From: Oceanospirillaceae bacterium
GTDB taxonomy: Bacteria > Pseudomonadota > Gammaproteobacteria > Pseudomonadales > Balneatricaceae
NCBI GenBank assembly: GCA_003523085.1
Contig: DPHD01000022.1
Coordinates: 1-7,690 of the forward strand
Length of the DNA: 7,690 nt
Direction of reading: 5' to 3'
Below are positions 5,609-7,690 of this stretch, piece by piece. The notes below the pieces were generated by a model, which was not told the DNA's origin, made no database searches, and saw nothing but the letters and a program-made list of their open reading frames with translations. How positions within the stretch are numbered: position 1 is the first letter of the stretch; each line of letters opens with the position of its first letter. The position numbers and the translations under genes are program-made.

Positions 5609-7566
5609 ATGACTTCCTTAGTATCACTGGTTGAGTTAAATGGCAGCCGCAACGAAAACTCTGCACCGTGGCTAGGGTTATGTAATACCGCAAGTTGCCC
5701 ACCAAAGTCTTGAATAATATTATACGATATGGACAACCCAAGGCCGAGGCCCTGGTCGACTTCTTTGGTAGTAAAAAAAGGGTTAAATATTTGCTCATAA
5801 AGTTCAGGCGCAACACCCGGGCCATTGTCGGAAATACGCAATTCAATTTGCCCTACGCTGCGCACACAGTCAATTGTTATGGTCTTGGCATGATTATTTT
5901 CTGCAACCGCATCTAACGCATTTGACAATAAGTTGAGCACCACCTGTTCCAACTGTATTTGTTCTGCCAAAACAATATTCTTAGGTGCTCCCATAGTCAC
6001 TATAATATCGGTTTTTTGGCTCTGAGGATGGCTCTTAAGCAAGGCCAGAACATGGTCCACAACCTGATTCAAACAGACGGGTTGCACACTGTCGCGACGT
6101 TTTCTTGCCATTGATTTGAGCCGCGTCACAATAGCCGTAGCACGCTTGGTTAACGCAGAAATGTGCTCAAAATTATCACTGGCTTCCACAACCCTTTGTT
6201 GTTGCAACAGCCGTGCACCGTTACGCGCGTAGTGCCCAATGGCAGTCAAAGGCTGGTTGATTTCGTGCGATATGCCGGCCGACAATTGCCCTAATGCAGC
6301 TAATTTTCCTGCTTGTACTAATTCGGCCTGTTTTTCTGTGAGCTGGTCCCTAAAGCTACGCAAAGAATTAGCCATAGTGCCAATTTCATCACGGCCATGC
6401 ACCGGCACTTGTTGCTGCAAATTGCCAGCTGCAATTATACGCATACTGCCATCAAGCTCACGAATACGGCCCACGATGTGTTTTGCAACATACAGCCACA
6501 CAACCATTATGCTCACTAAAATACTAGCCAAGGCTGTGGCAATCATCAAGCGTTTACCGTGAGAAATGGCTTGATTGGATTCAGCTACGGCCTGTAAAGA
6601 GGCCCTACGAACAGAGGCTACATGAGCATTAATGTACTGATTGAACTGCTGGAGCTGAGCCTCGATTCTCACCAATATTTGTTGTCCGGCTTCAAGTTGC
6701 AAACGCTCTAAGCGCCGCAACTCGAACATATTTAAATCTCTTTCCACAAAATCAAGTACATGACCTACACTGGTTCGTAGCGCCGAATAGCCCTGTATAT
6801 TGCCCATATTCTTTAAATACGCAGGCATACTCAAGCGCAGTTCATCCGCCGCAATGGCAGTGGCAATCAATGAATCGGGATCAGGCAAATGCATTGCGCG
6901 GCCAACTAAATTAACCAACAAGCTGGTATCTGCTTTTAATCTAAATAAAATCTGTAAATCGGTATTTAATCGTAAAATTGAACGCTCACCGGGATGGTTT
7001 ACAATAATGCCCGAGGTTGGAATATCCTCTTGGAAACGGCTGCTAATGAGCTTTCTGGTGTTATCTATCAGTGGATTAATGTCGTCTAAGAATCCACTCG
7101 CTGCCCACCGTAAGCGTTGGTTTTCTGCTTCCTTGCTAGCTCGCAAGTCGAGTTGTAAAAGCACATTTTGGTTAAGGTTTTTTAACTGCTTTGTCACCGC
7201 ATCAAGCTGTGCGCCCAAACTCTCGTGGGGGCCATTGGTCGATATTCCGGATGCTGGAATGTCTGGTAATAGTGTGGCTATTGCGTCTATTCCTTGGTGC
7301 AACTGCAGCCATAACAAATGCCTAGATTTCTCATCTTTTGCAGCTACTAAAGCTGGCGCTAACGATGTGATGGTCGCCGCTTGAGTACTTAGCTGAACCA
7401 TTAAACCTAATGACGGAATATCTTGTTCAACCACTGATTGCAACTGACTGCCGAGCTGTTGATGCAGCGACCAGCCGATAAAACTAGTCATCAGTGTGAG
7501 CAAACTCAGTACGCCAAAGGCGGTAAAAAGTCGATCTCGAATACTATGTCCGCGGAATATTTTCAT
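5605..7566 (-). CDS. Membrane sensor histidine kinase with TorS-like helical periplasmic domain
   Basis: Partner kinase of the adjacent regulator, 653 residues. TM1 spans about 12-33 and TM2 about 343-362, bounding a periplasmic domain of about 310 residues that looks entirely helical, rich in Leu, Gln and Ala. A HAMP linker follows (about 360-415). The kinase core is complete: H box GISHEINQPL with H434, N box QVVLNLLSNALDA (541-553), G1 DNGPGV (580-585), F box FNPFFTTK (594-601) and G2 GLGLGLS (606-612). The core resembles DctB-type kinases, but the N-terminus and periplasmic part (TQAATITSLAPALVAA at 61-76) resemble the TorS sensor fold rather than the PDC/Cache domain of DctB; this is judged by eye. 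The motif DIPxSGIxxNxP occurs twice (102-113 and 181-192). I see no cytoplasmic PAS domain and no receiver. The ATG at 7564-7566 lacks a clear ribosome site, but the next residues (SIRDRLFTAFGVL) are a typical kinase start. Confidence 0.93.
   Translation of the reverse strand: MKIFRGHSIRDRLFTAFGVLSLLTLMTSFIGWSLHQQLGSQLQSVVEQDIPSLGLMVQLSTQAATITSLAPALVAAKDEKSRHLLWLQLHQGIDAIATLLPDIPASGISTNGPHESLGAQLDAVTKQLKNLNQNVLLQLDLRASKEAENQRLRWAASGFLDDINPLIDNTRKLISSRFQEDIPTSGIIVNHPGERSILRLNTDLQILFRLKADTSLLVNLVGRAMHLPDPDSLIATAIAADELRLSMPAYLKNMGNIQGYSALRTSVGHVLDFVERDLNMFELRRLERLQLEAGQQILVRIEAQLQQFNQYINAHVASVRRASLQAVAESNQAISHGKRLMIATALASILVSIMVVWLYVAKHIVGRIRELDGSMRIIAAGNLQQQVPVHGRDEIGTMANSLRSFRDQLTEKQAELVQAGKLAALGQLSAGISHEINQPLTAIGHYARNGARLLQQQRVVEASDNFEHISALTKRATAIVTRLKSMARKRRDSVQPVCLNQVVDHVLALLKSHPQSQKTDIIVTMGAPKNIVLAEQIQLEQVVLNLLSNALDAVAENNHAKTITIDCVRSVGQIELRISDNGPGVAPELYEQIFNPFFTTKEVDQGLGLGLSISYNIIQDFGGQLAVLHNPSHGAEFSLRLPFNSTSDTKEVM
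5615..5619 (-). promoter_or_regulatory. Ribosome binding site deciding the GTG start of the response regulator
   Basis: The minus strand reads AAGGA six bases before the GTG at 5608. It is embedded in the last kinase codons. There is no in-frame ATG near the receiver N-terminus, and the ATG at 5610-5608 is out of frame, so GTG is the start. Confidence 0.7.
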
Positions 7567-7634
7567 GGTAGCGCAATCAAGGCTTTAAGAGGTACAGATA
7601 CGTTAACCCATTAGGGCCGTAGAATGATAGGCAC

Positions 7635-7655
7635 AAAAAAACCGCAACAAAGCGG
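7635..7655 (-). terminator. Rho-independent terminator of tRNA-Asp
   Basis: The minus strand reads CCGC-TTTGTT-GCGG (7655-7642) followed by seven T (7641-7635). Two G-T pairs can extend the stem at its base. It begins 16 nt after the tRNA CCA end and separates the tRNA transcript from the kinase gene. Confidence 0.85.
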
Positions 7656-7671
7656 CCTCATATAGTGAAAA

Positions 7672-7690
7672 TGGCGGAACGGACGGGATT
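7672..7690 (-). tRNA. tRNA-Asp, 3' end only (partial)
   Basis: The minus strand reads AATCCCGTCCGTTCCGCCA and runs off the window edge. It holds the end of the T-loop (AAT), the 3' T-stem strand CCCGT, the acceptor strand CCGTTCC, discriminator G and encoded CCA. The segment from CCCGT to CCA matches my memory of the 3' end of E. coli tRNA-Asp (GUC), whose 5' strand GGAGCGG would pair with CCGTTCC. The anticodon is outside the window, so identity rests on the acceptor end; tRNA-Ser also has a G discriminator but a different acceptor stem. Confidence 0.8.

Noticed and set aside
6800..7384. A 194-codon open frame on the plus strand opposite the kinase sensor domain
   Set aside because: It is antisense to a clearly coding kinase, has no recognisable domain, an odd Ser/Lys-rich composition and no ribosome site. 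It is a shadow of the real gene.
7567..7634. A promoter for the kinase gene between the tRNA terminator and the ATG
   Set aside because: TATCAT at 7629-7624 and TTAACG nearby do not pair with good partner hexamers at 16-18 bp, and no -24/-12 element is present. A promoter must exist here or upstream, but I cannot place it.

Overview
The window is a compact, almost fully coding stretch, nearly all on the minus strand, from a Gram-negative proteobacterium, most likely a gammaproteobacterium. The evidence is the E. coli-like end of a tRNA-Asp gene, the TRAP-transporter and DctB/DctD-type gene content, and a sigma-54 promoter with an IHF-type site. Base composition is moderate, with AT-leaning codons, except for the first 48 bases, which are GC-rich. 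Genus and transported substrate cannot be read from the sequence.

Layout in the direction of transcription (right to left): the 3' end of tRNA-Asp and its rho-independent terminator (7690-7635); a membrane histidine kinase with a large, apparently all-helical periplasmic sensor domain (7566-5605); a DctD-type sigma-54-dependent response regulator overlapping it by 4 nt (5608-4265); a 229-nt regulatory region (4264-4036); a tripartite TRAP transporter operon consisting of solute-binding protein 1 (4035-3046), the small membrane subunit DctQ (2964-2446), the large membrane subunit DctM (2446-1145) and a second, unrelated-looking solute-binding protein (1143-85). At the extreme left edge a plus-strand reading frame ends at 48, convergent with the operon.

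How the genes work together: the kinase should sense a periplasmic or membrane signal and phosphorylate the regulator. The regulator has an intact GAFTGA loop and Fis-type HTH, and would bind the paired dyads at 4192-4239, loop over an IHF bend at 4135-4147 and open a -24/-12 promoter at 4104-4119, switching on the TRAP operon. All of these elements can be read in one intergenic region with standard spacing. A hairpin plus T-run between the first binding-protein gene and dctQ probably lowers expression of the membrane subunits relative to the binding protein.

The least ordinary points are the two divergent binding proteins served by one QM membrane pair, a sensor kinase whose periplasmic domain looks TorS-like rather than the PDC/Cache type of classical DctB (with a repeated 12-residue motif), and the resulting possibility that one binding protein is a co-sensor. 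I see no mobile element, CRISPR array or defence system.
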